Positions 15,991-25,009 of a stretch of DNA of 64,000 nt are shown here, piece by piece. The DNA comes from JADJLQ01 sp031417835. GTDB lineage: Bacteria; Bacteroidota; Bacteroidia; Chitinophagales; Saprospiraceae. Both the position numbers and the translations under genes were made by a program. The stretch is taken from contig JANOWJ010000205.1 of the NCBI GenBank assembly GCA_031417835.1, positions 1 through 64,000 of the forward strand, written 5' to 3'. Numbering within the stretch: the stretch's first letter is position 1; every line of letters begins with the position of its first letter. Under the pieces are notes generated by a model. It worked only from the letters and a program-made list of their open reading frames with translations. It was not told where the DNA came from and did not search any database.

Positions 15991-18984
15991 ATGAATCTTA
16001 ACGTTTTTACCCGTTTATTTCTTATCACACTCGTGTTTTTAGGGCAGGCCTGTTCTGTGCAAAAAAGCAGGAATGATGTATCTAAGACGGGGCTTTTCTA
16101 TCATAATCTAACGGCCAAATATAACGGCTATTTTAATGCTAAAGAACTATTAGACTTGTCAGAAGATGCCTTAGTGGAGCAATATCGGGACAATTACACC
16201 AGGATCCTTGAATTATATGAATACAATGGTGTTGAAAATGCGGCTACTGCAACAGCCAATCTGGATATAGCGGTCAAAAAAGCCAGTACCGTCATCAATC
16301 TTCACCGACCCAGTCATTGGATACCAGATAGTTATCTACTCATAGGGCAAGCTCAATATTTTAAGCAAGACTATGTCACGGCTGAAGAGACTTTTAAGTA
16401 TATGGTACAAAACTATCAAAAGCTTCATGTCAATACTAAGGCAAACCCCAAAGAAAAAGCAGCCAAAGAGCGTGCAGCCAAAGCCGCTGTACACCTGGAA
16501 AAACGAGAGGAGGCTATAAAGGTGAAAGAAGACCTCAAAAAAACCCAAGAGAAAGAGCGAAAAGTAAAATTAAAAACACGCGAACAACAAAATAAGGAAA
16601 AAGAAAAGGCTCGAAAACAACTCATCAAAGATCGAAAAAAGGGAATTAAGACATCACCGGCGACTAAAAAACCCACCGTGGCCACTAAACCCAAGTCTGA
16701 CTCCTCCGGCATAAAAACTAGTGTACCAACCAAGCCAGTAGATAAACCAAAAAAAGAAGAAGAAGAAAAGAAGAAAGAAGATCCGCCAAAATCAAAAAAG
16801 AATGGCAAGCATAAACCTGTTCTTCAGGACGCTCAACTATGGCTGGCCAAAACCTATATCATGCGTAAAAACAGCATCGCTGCTGGTATATTGCTCAAAC
16901 AATTAAAGTCTGACCCTGATCTGTATGACCATCTCCGGCCTGAAGTGCCCATCCTGTTAGCCTACAATCATATCCGTGAGGGTGAACATGAGGATGCCGT
17001 GCCATATCTGCAGGAAGCATTAGCAGAGCGGGGATTATCCAATGCTCGCAAGGCAAAATTATCATTTGTCTTGGGCCAGCTTCAAGATCGACTGCATCAG
17101 GATGCAGCTTCTTATGATGCATTTACAAACGTGTTAGATTATAATCCCAACTATGAGATGGAGTTTTTTGCAAGGCTCATGAGCGCCCAGAAAGGCATGA
17201 GTGCAGGTAAAAAAGATAAAGCTCAATTGTTGGAGGAGCTTCGCAAAATGACCAAAGACGATAAGAATGCTGACTTTGGTACGGCGATCTATCATACTAT
17301 GGCTATGGTGAGTTTAGCGGACAAACATCGTGCGGAGGCTAAGGACTACCTCATCAAAGGCCTTGCTTTAGGTGGAGATGAACATCAAAAGACGGAAAGC
17401 TTTTATTTGTTGGCCTCCTTGTATAATGATGATGAAGATTATCTAAGAGCTAAAAACTATTTTGACAGCACGCTGGCCGTCATGGGCGAAAAAGATATCC
17501 GCAAAGAGGAAGTGGCTCGGTATAGTGCTTCCTTGACAGACATTGCTAAAAATATTGCCATTATCGAATTGCAGGACAGTCTCCTCTTGATCAGCAGTTG
17601 GGCGGAAAAAGACCAAAAACAATGGGCCCGGAAACTTTTGAAAGATCGAGAAAAAACGCAAGGGTCTAAAGTACTCAGTCCTACACCAGCTTCGTTTGAC
17701 CCGTCTGCATTTACAAGAAGCAATATTGATCTTACGCCACAGGGGGGTAATAAAGCTGTCAGCACGTTTTTTGCTTACGATGACAAAATATTGAAAAAGG
17801 GAATCAAAGATTTTGAAAAAATATGGGGTGCCACCAAACTCCAAGATAATTGGAGATTGAGTCAAAAACAAGGAGGTTTTACTGCTAATACAAACTTTAA
17901 TAGTCCCGATGCAGGAGTCACTCCGGATCAAGCTGCCGAATCTACAGAAGACATTGCATCGATCTTAAAAGAAATCCCCAACACACCGGGTGCCAAGGAT
18001 GGTGCGAATGAAAAAATAAAAAACAGCATGTATGAGCTCGGAGTGCTCTATCGTGAAAAATTAGAAAATTATACCAAAGCCATCAAAGTCCTCGAAGATT
18101 TGCTCATAAAATATCCCGCTTCTATGATCGAACAGGATGTTTTATATCAGATCTATCTAGCCAGTGTACAATCAGGGGATCAGCTGAGAACAACAAAATA
18201 TAAAAGCAGATTGCTCGCAGAATATCCAAGCAGTAAATACGCCCAACTATTAAATGACCCCAACTGGATGCTCAAAAATGAAGACAAAGCGGCTATGCTG
18301 CGAGCCTTCTATAATGAAACATATAGTTTATTTACATCAAGCCACTGTGATGTTGTACAAGAACGAATTCGCCAGGCCGATAGTCTATTTACAGAAAACC
18401 CGCTGCGTGGTAAGTTTGCCTTGCTGGATGTATTCTGTATCGGTAAGATGCAGGGTAAAGATGCCTATGTCAATGCGTTGAAAGATTTTATAGCCCGATA
18501 TCCCCAATCCGAGGAGCGGGACAAAGCCAAAGATATGTTGAGGTATCTTATGGGTGATGATAAGGCTTTCGAGACTGCTGATATCATAAAAACCAATGTC
18601 AGTGTCAATGCATTTGACTATCTGGCAGATGAATTGCATTATGTGATCGCCATCGTCTACGACAAAAAAGAGTCTACATTGTCCGATATTAAAATCTCTA
18701 TTTCAGATTTTAATCAACGCTACTTCCAAAATGATGACCTCAAGATCTCCAATATCTTTTTGGATCAGGACGCGACTATTCCGATCATCATGGTGCGCAA
18801 ATTTGATCAAGCCGATCAGGCTATTCGATATTATGACATCGTAAAAAATAATCCTAAACAATTTATAGCTCCGGAGATCAATCATGAATTATTTGCGATT
18901 TCACAATCTAACTATCGGAAGTTATATGCCTCCAAAGATGTGGATTCGTACAAGTCTTTTTTTAAGACGCATTATCAGAAGTAG
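15991..18984 (+). CDS. porW: PorW/SprE-type TPR lipoprotein (type IX secretion/gliding)
   Basis: A 997-residue outer-membrane-type lipoprotein: signal peptide ending GQAC, then the family start TGLFYHNLTAKYNGYFNA. TPR units follow (PDSYLLIGQAQYFKQDYVTA and many later ones). Between about residues 145 and 275 lies a very Lys/Glu-rich, low-complexity linker that interrupts the TPR array; this is longer than I would expect from the core family. PorW/SprE links the PorKLMN motor parts to the type IX translocon and is needed for secretion and gliding. A type IX client is encoded at 58700-62266. Confidence 0.88.
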   Translation: MNLNVFTRLFLITLVFLGQACSVQKSRNDVSKTGLFYHNLTAKYNGYFNAKELLDLSEDALVEQYRDNYTRILELYEYNGVENAATATANLDIAVKKASTVINLHRPSHWIPDSYLLIGQAQYFKQDYVTAEETFKYMVQNYQKLHVNTKANPKEKAAKERAAKAAVHLEKREEAIKVKEDLKKTQEKERKVKLKTREQQNKEKEKARKQLIKDRKKGIKTSPATKKPTVATKPKSDSSGIKTSVPTKPVDKPKKEEEEKKKEDPPKSKKNGKHKPVLQDAQLWLAKTYIMRKNSIAAGILLKQLKSDPDLYDHLRPEVPILLAYNHIREGEHEDAVPYLQEALAERGLSNARKAKLSFVLGQLQDRLHQDAASYDAFTNVLDYNPNYEMEFFARLMSAQKGMSAGKKDKAQLLEELRKMTKDDKNADFGTAIYHTMAMVSLADKHRAEAKDYLIKGLALGGDEHQKTESFYLLASLYNDDEDYLRAKNYFDSTLAVMGEKDIRKEEVARYSASLTDIAKNIAIIELQDSLLLISSWAEKDQKQWARKLLKDREKTQGSKVLSPTPASFDPSAFTRSNIDLTPQGGNKAVSTFFAYDDKILKKGIKDFEKIWGATKLQDNWRLSQKQGGFTANTNFNSPDAGVTPDQAAESTEDIASILKEIPNTPGAKDGANEKIKNSMYELGVLYREKLENYTKAIKVLEDLLIKYPASMIEQDVLYQIYLASVQSGDQLRTTKYKSRLLAEYPSSKYAQLLNDPNWMLKNEDKAAMLRAFYNETYSLFTSSHCDVVQERIRQADSLFTENPLRGKFALLDVFCIGKMQGKDAYVNALKDFIARYPQSEERDKAKDMLRYLMGDDKAFETADIIKTNVSVNAFDYLADELHYVIAIVYDKKESTLSDIKISISDFNQRYFQNDDLKISNIFLDQDATIPIIMVRKFDQADQAIRYYDIVKNNPKQFIAPEINHELFAISQSNYRKLYASKDVDSYKSFFKTHYQK

Positions 18985-19219
18985 GGATTATTGCCGACTG
19001 TAAACAGTATATGGGAAAAATATTTGTCTATGAAATGTCTGCGAAGTACTAATCCAGCAGTCGGATTCGAATGAAGGAGGATATGATATATGACTTGTAC
19101 GAACTTGAAAAATTATAACCATTAGTGCCAAAGGCTTGGAACCTCAGCTAATTCTAAATCCTTTAACCCCTATTAAAGAAACATTCCTAATATCATGACC
19201 AACAATTGGGGATTTTTGT

Positions 19220-20326
19220 TCAAATCATGATTGCCCTTCCAAATAGAGAAACATCCCATATAGCATCTTCAATATTTATTGCTATCCTGCATCTAATTTT
19301 TCCTTCATTATATTTAATTTCTTCCAACTTATAACCCCATTTATTAAGCATTTTTTCAATGGATCTATCCCGTCTTTTACCACTTGTTCTCATAAGATTA
19401 GATGTCATATAAAAATTTGAACTCCTTTCTGAAAACAATCGTATCATTCCAGATTCCGGCAGTTTTAAACCTCTACTAAATGGGGTTAAGATGCTCGTTG
19501 GTTTAACAGAAAGAAGATCCTGCCAGACATCATCATGAAAACTATTGTATGAACCATGATGCGGAATTTTAAATAGTGAAGATTTTTTATCTATGACCTG
19601 ATTGTTAGAAATAATATCTAACCATCCTTCATTTTGGTTTTTACTATTGATGAGATCTCCTCCAAGAATTACTCGATGCAATCCAATCTTAAGAAACAAG
19701 GCAATAGATTTTGAATTAGGGTTTTTAATTATAATTTTCCTTCGAGGCTGAAGCTCCTTAATTAAAGTAGAAATTTCTAGATCATAATTGTTAATAGCGT
19801 AATCGGAGGGGGATAAAGAAACTACTTCACTTCGAAAGTTAGATAATAAATTAAAACTTTTAAGTATCCTGTCCTTCACAGCTTGAATAGGCGTTAAACC
19901 TCTCTTTATCAATATATCAAGGCATTTACTAAACTCTATTGTAGACGAGTTATCATTTCCATTAAGGAATTTTTGATAATCCATGCTAACCATTCTCAAG
20001 AATTTCATTGTATCTAAAGTCCGTGCAAAAGCGAATTCAGCTTTTTTGCAGGCTTCAAATAATTCGGAAATTCCTCGGATATGATCATCATCCCAATGTG
20101 TACACAAAATTAATTTTACATCAAATTCCAAATCTACTCCAATATCAGTTAAATATTTTAAAGGAAGAGAAGTCTTAGTAACTGGATCCTGGCAAGAATC
20201 AATTACAATCCAGTTCTTATTTCCAAGGTGAATAACGCATGATTCTCCATACCCACCTCCTGTGCCAATCAGTGTAATTTCAGCTATATCGCCTTTTGGT
20301 AAATCTAACTCAGGCATTAATCCCAA
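19220..20326 (-). CDS. ComEC/Rec2-type metallo-beta-lactamase-fold protein
   Basis: A 368-residue soluble protein without membrane segments. The metal motif HWDDDH (residues 77-82) is the H-x-D-x-D-H variant typical of the ComEC/Rec2 C-terminal domain; a later LGGD and IPHHGS complete the set of ligands. ComEC-like domains are thought to act as nucleases or phosphodiesterases. It is the third gene of a tight operon: its start overlaps the preceding gene by 10 bp (or abuts it if Met4 is used). Lack of the ComEC channel, plus the two small partners, points to a stand-alone effector; a defence role is only inference. Confidence 0.8.
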   Translation of the reverse strand: MGLMPELDLPKGDIAEITLIGTGGGYGESCVIHLGNKNWIVIDSCQDPVTKTSLPLKYLTDIGVDLEFDVKLILCTHWDDDHIRGISELFEACKKAEFAFARTLDTMKFLRMVSMDYQKFLNGNDNSSTIEFSKCLDILIKRGLTPIQAVKDRILKSFNLLSNFRSEVVSLSPSDYAINNYDLEISTLIKELQPRRKIIIKNPNSKSIALFLKIGLHRVILGGDLINSKNQNEGWLDIISNNQVIDKKSSLFKIPHHGSYNSFHDDVWQDLLSVKPTSILTPFSRGLKLPESGMIRLFSERSSNFYMTSNLMRTSGKRRDRSIEKMLNKWGYKLEEIKYNEGKIRCRIAINIEDAIWDVSLFGRAIMI

Positions 20327-20832
20327 TTCAAGTTTTCTTCAAGAATCCTTGCTCGATCAAATGCACTATCAAGTTCGTCTTGTTCCCAATAAATTCTCTG
20401 AAATCTTATTATTGACTCTTTTTTTACTTGGCCTTTTTCAACTGCATAACCTACACTCCAGTAAAATGCAGAACCTATTGTCAAAAGTTCTTTGTCCTCA
20501 GCCGAAATTTCATTGATTTCAAATTCACCGATTTCTATAGTGCCTGGGTTGGTTAAATCTTTTAATTCGGCTATAAATTCATCGCTTTTAATTTCAGTTA
20601 CGTGTCCTAACCACTTTTGAGTTTTTTTAAAATAACTTACATTTGGAGCATATTTGAGACGAGCCATTTCTATCAAGTTACTCAAGTCTTTATTTTGAAT
20701 AACATTACTCATACTACTTTCAAATTTTTGTTCAAAATTATTTTGAATGTTGGTATGCTTAAGATATGATGAAATGTTTTCTAAAGATTCCGAATTAGAT
20801 AGATCAGATTTTTTTAATTCAGTTGTAGTCAT
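20317..20832 (-). CDS. Small conserved-type protein of the MBL operon
   Basis: A 171-residue soluble acidic protein. The first 60 residues are helical and variable; the second half reads as a compact beta-rich domain: QKWLGHVTEIKSDEFIAELK, then SAEDKELLTIGSAFYWSVGY, then KKESIIRFQRIYW. I recall similar sporadic proteins (W-G-x-V ... F-x-A-x-L ... FYW-x-x-GY ... IRF) beside MBL-fold genes, but can name no family. It overlaps the upstream gene by 4 bp (ATGA type), indicating coupled translation. Confidence 0.7.
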   Translation of the reverse strand: MTTTELKKSDLSNSESLENISSYLKHTNIQNNFEQKFESSMSNVIQNKDLSNLIEMARLKYAPNVSYFKKTQKWLGHVTEIKSDEFIAELKDLTNPGTIEIGEFEINEISAEDKELLTIGSAFYWSVGYAVEKGQVKKESIIRFQRIYWEQDELDSAFDRARILEENLNWD

Positions 20833-21491
20833 GATAATTTATACATTGTTTCAAAATTATTTGTTATTTCATTTGATAAAAATTTTGAGGATTCCCATAC
20901 ACTTGCTAGTATCCTGAATATTTCACCATCCCTTCCTGATTCTGATTCTTTAACAGTATAGTGATCATTTAAATTAATCAAAATACCAGAACTTAATTGA
21001 TCTGATCTTTGGATGGCTAGTCTTTTATTGCCTTTAAATTCATCTTCTCGTGGAGCTTCCACAATTTCAATACGTGCCAACTTCGGATGGCGAATTAATG
21101 AAGACCAGTTATTCATTGGGGTTAGAATTCTTTCTAATTTCAAAATCTCATCTTCATTCAGGTTAAAATGCTTTAAATGATTAATACCTAGCTGCCTAAT
21201 TGGGGTTTCCTTTAAATGACGAAATATACTAATAGCAAGATCTTTAATTGCTTCAAAATATGGTTCCTTTGAAGATTTAATCTCAAATCTACTATTTGAG
21301 ATTTGGATTTCAGCCCAATCAAGGCTGAATTTAACGATATCATTATGTATAATCTCTATTTTGGCCGATTCAGCTTCTTGTTCTCTTATTAATTTCTTAT
21401 TTGCCAGCCAAAAGGGTTGAAGAATGACAGGATTAAAATCACCAATGAAGACTAAACTCAATGTGTAAATTTCCACTTTGTCAACTAACAT
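20829..21491 (-). CDS. First gene of MBL operon; TIGR04255-like protein (tentative)
   Basis: A 220-residue soluble protein. Visible landmarks are SLVFIGDFNPVILQPFWLA, EAESAKIEIIHNDIVKFSLD, TPIRQLGINHLKHF and ILINLNDHYTV. These recall the sporadically distributed TIGR04255-like proteins; that assignment is from memory and weak. It leads a three-gene operon on the reverse strand with 4-bp overlaps. The region upstream (21492-21853) carries a degenerate tRNA-Thr fragment and no convincing gene. Confidence 0.65.
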   Translation of the reverse strand: MLVDKVEIYTLSLVFIGDFNPVILQPFWLANKKLIREQEAESAKIEIIHNDIVKFSLDWAEIQISNSRFEIKSSKEPYFEAIKDLAISIFRHLKETPIRQLGINHLKHFNLNEDEILKLERILTPMNNWSSLIRHPKLARIEIVEAPREDEFKGNKRLAIQRSDQLSSGILINLNDHYTVKESESGRDGEIFRILASVWESSKFLSNEITNNFETMYKLS

Positions 21492-21659
21492 AAGTAATTG
21501 ATTTACAGTTCATAATTCTTTGGACAGCCAATAAATGTAGGTTTTATTTTTGTTTGTTTCAAATCTAATTTTTTTGCCAACGTACATCCAACAAATTTAG
21601 TGTCAAGAAATCTGACTTCAGGGTACATGATATAAAGCAAGAACCTTATTTGTAAGAGC

Positions 21660-21749
21660 GAACTATCTCGGCGTCCCCTGATCTGTCTTAGCCACTTAGC
21701 ATAATGGATAAACTTCGCTTGACCCACTACCTGCAAATTACGAATCAGC
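21660..21749 (-). other. Degenerate tRNA-Thr fragment, possible attachment-site remnant
   Basis: 21718-21749 matches 22684-22716 (T-arm to anticodon arm of tRNA-Thr) at about 29 of 33 positions with one gap, in the same orientation. 21660-21672 also matches the tRNA 5' end (12 of 13), but in swapped order. Integrating elements commonly leave such partial tRNA copies. A possible 82-residue ORF across it (21503-21751) begins within the tRNA-derived part and is probably spurious. Confidence 0.6.
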
Positions 21750-21853
21750 ATCAGAACTAATATTGGCGAGGTATTCTTGCAGTATAGTTACTTGATTCAA
21801 GTCATTGATCCGATGCCTTCTTGTGGTTATAAGAAGAACCTGACTGAATAATT

Positions 21854-22540
21854 CTAATTTTTCATTGCTTGTCTCCTTTCATATTTGGTTATTGGAATAA
21901 GAATGCCTTTTTCATCTTCAGAGGCTCTAATCTTGAGTAGCCACCTGTAGACATGCTGAGTTCCCCCCAAAGGATCTGGCATTGAAACAACATAAGCTTG
22001 CACAAATTCCCAGCCCAGATTACCCAAGAAATTCATAGCATCTACCATAGAATTAAAATTCATAGCTTTTCCATCGTCTCCCACAATTCGATTATCTCGA
22101 CCCCACCGGTTATTCTGCCCATAGTCAATTATTACGTTCAACTTATTTGATAGGATTTTACCCATTCCAACAATTTCGCAATAGATCCAATCTTTATGCA
22201 TAGGATCAGACCCAATTACATTAGCCGATTCCCATTTAAGAGATGAATCACGTTTTACTTCGTTTTGTACCTTGAAAATGTCAGGCATTTGGAATTCATC
22301 AGCTATCTGACTAGCTTCCACATATCCCTTTTGCCGTTCAAAAACTGCAGGATAATAATCACTTGGGTATTCGTTTACAAAAGATATTTGACTTCCTGGT
22401 GCAAGAGTGAAGCGTTTCAGAGAAACCACTTTTGGATAAAACCAAATCGAACGTTTTACGGTCAAATGGAAAACGGAGTCAGATTGTCCGGTTGCACCGA
22501 TAGCTAACAAGCAGAAAAATAAAAGGAATGTTGTTTTCAT
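21854..22540 (-). CDS. Exported hypothetical protein
   Basis: A 228-residue protein, started at the ATG at 22540 where a Sec signal peptide follows at once (MKTTFLLFFCLLAIGATGQ); the longer frame to 22609 adds nothing plausible. The mature part has no family I recognise. Near the C-terminus, LGNLGWEFVQAYVVSMP resembles a motif seen in small Bacteroidota exported proteins in which a conserved Trp-Glu-hydrophobic stretch precedes a basic tail. It lies alone between the tRNA fragment and the intact tRNA-Thr gene, so it may be the only cargo of an old insertion. Confidence 0.6.
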   Translation of the reverse strand: MKTTFLLFFCLLAIGATGQSDSVFHLTVKRSIWFYPKVVSLKRFTLAPGSQISFVNEYPSDYYPAVFERQKGYVEASQIADEFQMPDIFKVQNEVKRDSSLKWESANVIGSDPMHKDWIYCEIVGMGKILSNKLNVIIDYGQNNRWGRDNRIVGDDGKAMNFNSMVDAMNFLGNLGWEFVQAYVVSMPDPLGGTQHVYRWLLKIRASEDEKGILIPITKYERRQAMKN

Positions 22541-22669
22541 TTTGCGTACAAATATTATATAAGTATAAATATCGGTATAACATGCCATTTTGATGAGATT
22601 TTTCGGCAATTAGTTGGTAATATCAAACTATAATCGAGTTTTATTAATCAGTAACTACCTACTATCAAG

Positions 22670-22742
22670 AGCCGAGAATGGGACTTGAACCCACGACCTG
22701 CTGATTACGAATCAGCTGCTCTACCAACTGAGCTATCTCGGC
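22670..22742 (-). tRNA. tRNA-Thr (anticodon CGT)
   Basis: The reverse strand folds as a complete cloverleaf: a perfect 7-bp acceptor stem (GCCGAGA with TCTCGGC), D arm with AGCTCAGTTGGTAGAGC, anticodon stem GCTGA/TCAGC around loop TTCGTAA (anticodon CGT, reading ACG), and T arm with GTTCAAG. CCA is not encoded. A degenerate copy of the T-arm/anticodon part is about 0.95 kb away at 21718-21749. Confidence 0.95.
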
Positions 22743-22881
22743 CAAAATAACTGCCCAGTGCTAAAAATACTACCCCTAAGGGTGATCTAGTGCTGCCGGA
22801 ATAAAAATAATTTTATGTCGTTCATTTAAACCCTGAACCCAAATCAAGGTCTATGTACAAACCTTAAAATTCCAATTCATT

Positions 22882-23793
22882 ATGAAAAATTTAATTCAAT
22901 ATGGTATGCTGATCGTGCTCTTGGGCATGGTATCCACTGTAAAAGGTCAGTCTGACGAGCCGACAGGATTGCCCGGGGATCAATTTAGTCTGGAGGGAGC
23001 GTTAGATCTCTTCAAAAAGGCTAGTTCGCCGGAAGATTTTGAGAAAATGCTCAACACGGAGGATAATCATGTCAATAACCTTGATCTCGATGGCGACGGC
23101 GACATCGACTATATCCGGGTCATCGACCATATGGATGGGGAGATGCATGCTCTGGTCTTACAAGTAGCAGTATCTGATCATGAAAATCAAGATATCGCGG
23201 TGATCGAAATCGAAAAAGATGGTAAAGAATCTGCTCTACTTCAAATCATCGGCGATGAAGAAATCTATGGCGAATCTCTCATCATAGAACCAAATGCCGA
23301 AGAAGGAGATGCAAAAAATAAATCTAAAAACAAAGGTCCCAATATATACCGCATGGAAGATGATATCATCGTCATCAATGTATGGGGTTGGCCGAGCGTA
23401 AGATATGTATACGCTCCTGCCTATCGACCGTGGGTCTCCCCATGGCGATGGCGAGTACACCCTGCTTGGTGGCGACCATGGCGACCACTCGCCTGGTCGG
23501 TGTATCATCCCTTCAGAGCCAGACATCGAATAGGATATGTAGTCGCACCGATGCATCGGGTAGTCCGAGCGCATAAAGTGTATACTCCGGTCCGCGTGAC
23601 TTCTGTGACCGTAAGAACCAGAAATCACACCGCGGTCAATAATTATCGAGTCAATCGAACAAAAACTACGGTGCACGCACAACGGGGCAATAAACAAGTG
23701 AAGGCTCAGCGCACCACTACCTCAGTATCCGGTCGTAAAGGCAAAGTACAAGGAACAAAAACTAAAACAACGGTAAGTCGCAAACGAAACTAA
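22882..23793 (+). CDS. Exported protein with basic, Trp/Arg-rich C-terminal half
   Basis: A 303-residue protein with a Sec signal peptide (cleavage after VKGQ). Residues 20-165 form an acidic domain with a calcium-binding-like loop, NLDLDGDGDIDYIRV. The centre is Trp/Arg/Pro-rich (WRWRVHPAWWRPWRP) and the C-terminus is a long Thr/Arg/Lys-rich tail. Such proteins are widespread in Bacteroidota without a known role; surface or polysaccharide association is a guess. A strong terminator follows at 23821. Confidence 0.7.
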   Translation: MKNLIQYGMLIVLLGMVSTVKGQSDEPTGLPGDQFSLEGALDLFKKASSPEDFEKMLNTEDNHVNNLDLDGDGDIDYIRVIDHMDGEMHALVLQVAVSDHENQDIAVIEIEKDGKESALLQIIGDEEIYGESLIIEPNAEEGDAKNKSKNKGPNIYRMEDDIIVINVWGWPSVRYVYAPAYRPWVSPWRWRVHPAWWRPWRPLAWSVYHPFRARHRIGYVVAPMHRVVRAHKVYTPVRVTSVTVRTRNHTAVNNYRVNRTKTTVHAQRGNKQVKAQRTTTSVSGRKGKVQGTKTKTTVSRKRN

Positions 23794-23820
23794 AGGTGTA
23801 TTCAACGCCATCCAATACAG

Positions 23821-23856
23821 AGAGGTCCTGATGACTACATCATCAGGACCTCTTTT
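23821..23856 (+). terminator. Rho-independent terminator
   Basis: A 14-bp perfect stem (23821-23834 with 23840-23853), loop CTACA, followed by TTTT. It ends the gene at 22882-23793 and separates it from the convergent gene at 23892. Confidence 0.9.
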
Positions 23857-23891
23857 GCAATAAGATAGGACAATCTGATCTGATGGTTGCT

Positions 23892-24458
23892 TTAGTTATT
23901 GTGGATAGGCTGAGAAAATACCTGACCATTGATAGCTACATCCAACATGTATTCATTTGCTTCAAGTTCTTTGATATTATACTTACGGCAGACGCTCACT
24001 TCACCATTTGTGTCTTCTGTGTGCGCGATTTTGCCGGAACTATGTCGGATCGTAATGGTCGCCGGCATACCTTGGGTCATTAGATTTAAATTCAAATAAT
24101 CTTTACTTAAAATTATTCTGGGTTTGAAGGTCGTGGTGATCTCTTTACCCTGGAGTATTCCATTGGTGACAGAGATCTGCTGCACGATTTGTTTTTGGCC
24201 GTCCTCCAATTCCAATAAATAGTTTCCATCGGGTACATATTTTAGATTGTATTTGGTAGACTTTTTTATGCTTTCCCGTATGAGCACACTCCCATCTGCG
24301 TGGCGAATCAGCACATCTATTTTCGGTGCCTTCCAAGCTTCTTTTTCTACGATGATCCATTTGTTCATGGGAGAAATATGCACTGGTTCAGGGCTGTTAG
24401 CAGCAAATAACCCGGCTCCTGCCGCGGTAAAAAGGAACATTAAAATTAACTTTGTCAT
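23892..24458 (-). CDS. Exported two-repeat hypothetical protein
   Basis: A 188-residue protein with a signal peptide (LFTAAGAGLFAAN). Two similar beta-rich segments follow, each pairing a VLIRHADG/ITIRHSSG strand with a YNLKYVPDGNYLLEL/YNIKELEANEYMLDV strand, so the mature protein is probably two Ig-like/DUF3244-like modules in tandem. Cell-surface location is inferred; no partner gene is obvious. Confidence 0.65.
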   Translation of the reverse strand: MTKLILMFLFTAAGAGLFAANSPEPVHISPMNKWIIVEKEAWKAPKIDVLIRHADGSVLIRESIKKSTKYNLKYVPDGNYLLELEDGQKQIVQQISVTNGILQGKEITTTFKPRIILSKDYLNLNLMTQGMPATITIRHSSGKIAHTEDTNGEVSVCRKYNIKELEANEYMLDVAINGQVFSQPIHNN

Positions 24459-25009
24459 AATTATAGAGTTTAAAAATTTTATACAATACTTTCTAGCCCT
24501 ACAGATCTTTATAACAAATCAATAGGTACATCGTGAAATAAAGCATGAAGGGACACCCTGCGAACAAAGTGTTTACATCATCCCGTATACACGGTTAAAA
24601 ACAAATTAAAGGAGTCTTTCACTAACTCGTCCCGATTTCACATCACACGTTGAATGGACGGGACTTCGTATTTAGGTGAGTCAGTTTATAATAATGAGGC
24701 AATGTTAGTGGAAAGGTTGCGTATTTGTCAAGCGATTTGATTTAATATAAAGGATTCATCGACGAAGAATCGTGTTTTGACTAAATTTTGAACTACAGAT
24801 TATAGTTGGATAGTGATGACTTCAGCCTTAGTCCTGCAACAGGTTCAGGTCTTGCACTAGAATTATCTTATGTAAATAATCTATTCGACATTAATATTTA
24901 TTTAAAATTTTTTGACGCGACCATTTTAGCTTATCACTTGATTTGAATATTAAAATTTGACCAGCTTTTATTATTTTTAAGTCTTAAATAGCTAGTAGAT
25001 TCAGTATTC
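24459..25009. other. Non-coding gap
   Basis: Nothing convincing on either strand. A 46-codon frame from a TTG (24806-24946) has protein-like composition but no motif and no start signal. A weak GTCCCG/CGGGAC inverted repeat is near 24630-24665. Confidence 0.4.

Noticed and set aside
21503..21751. 82-residue ORF upstream of the MBL operon
   Set aside because: Its first ~12 codons are the tRNA-Thr-derived sequence and the rest shows no family pattern.
24806..24946. 46-codon frame in the gap before HTTM paralog 2
   Set aside because: Protein-like composition but no start context or recognisable motif; could be chance in AT-rich DNA.
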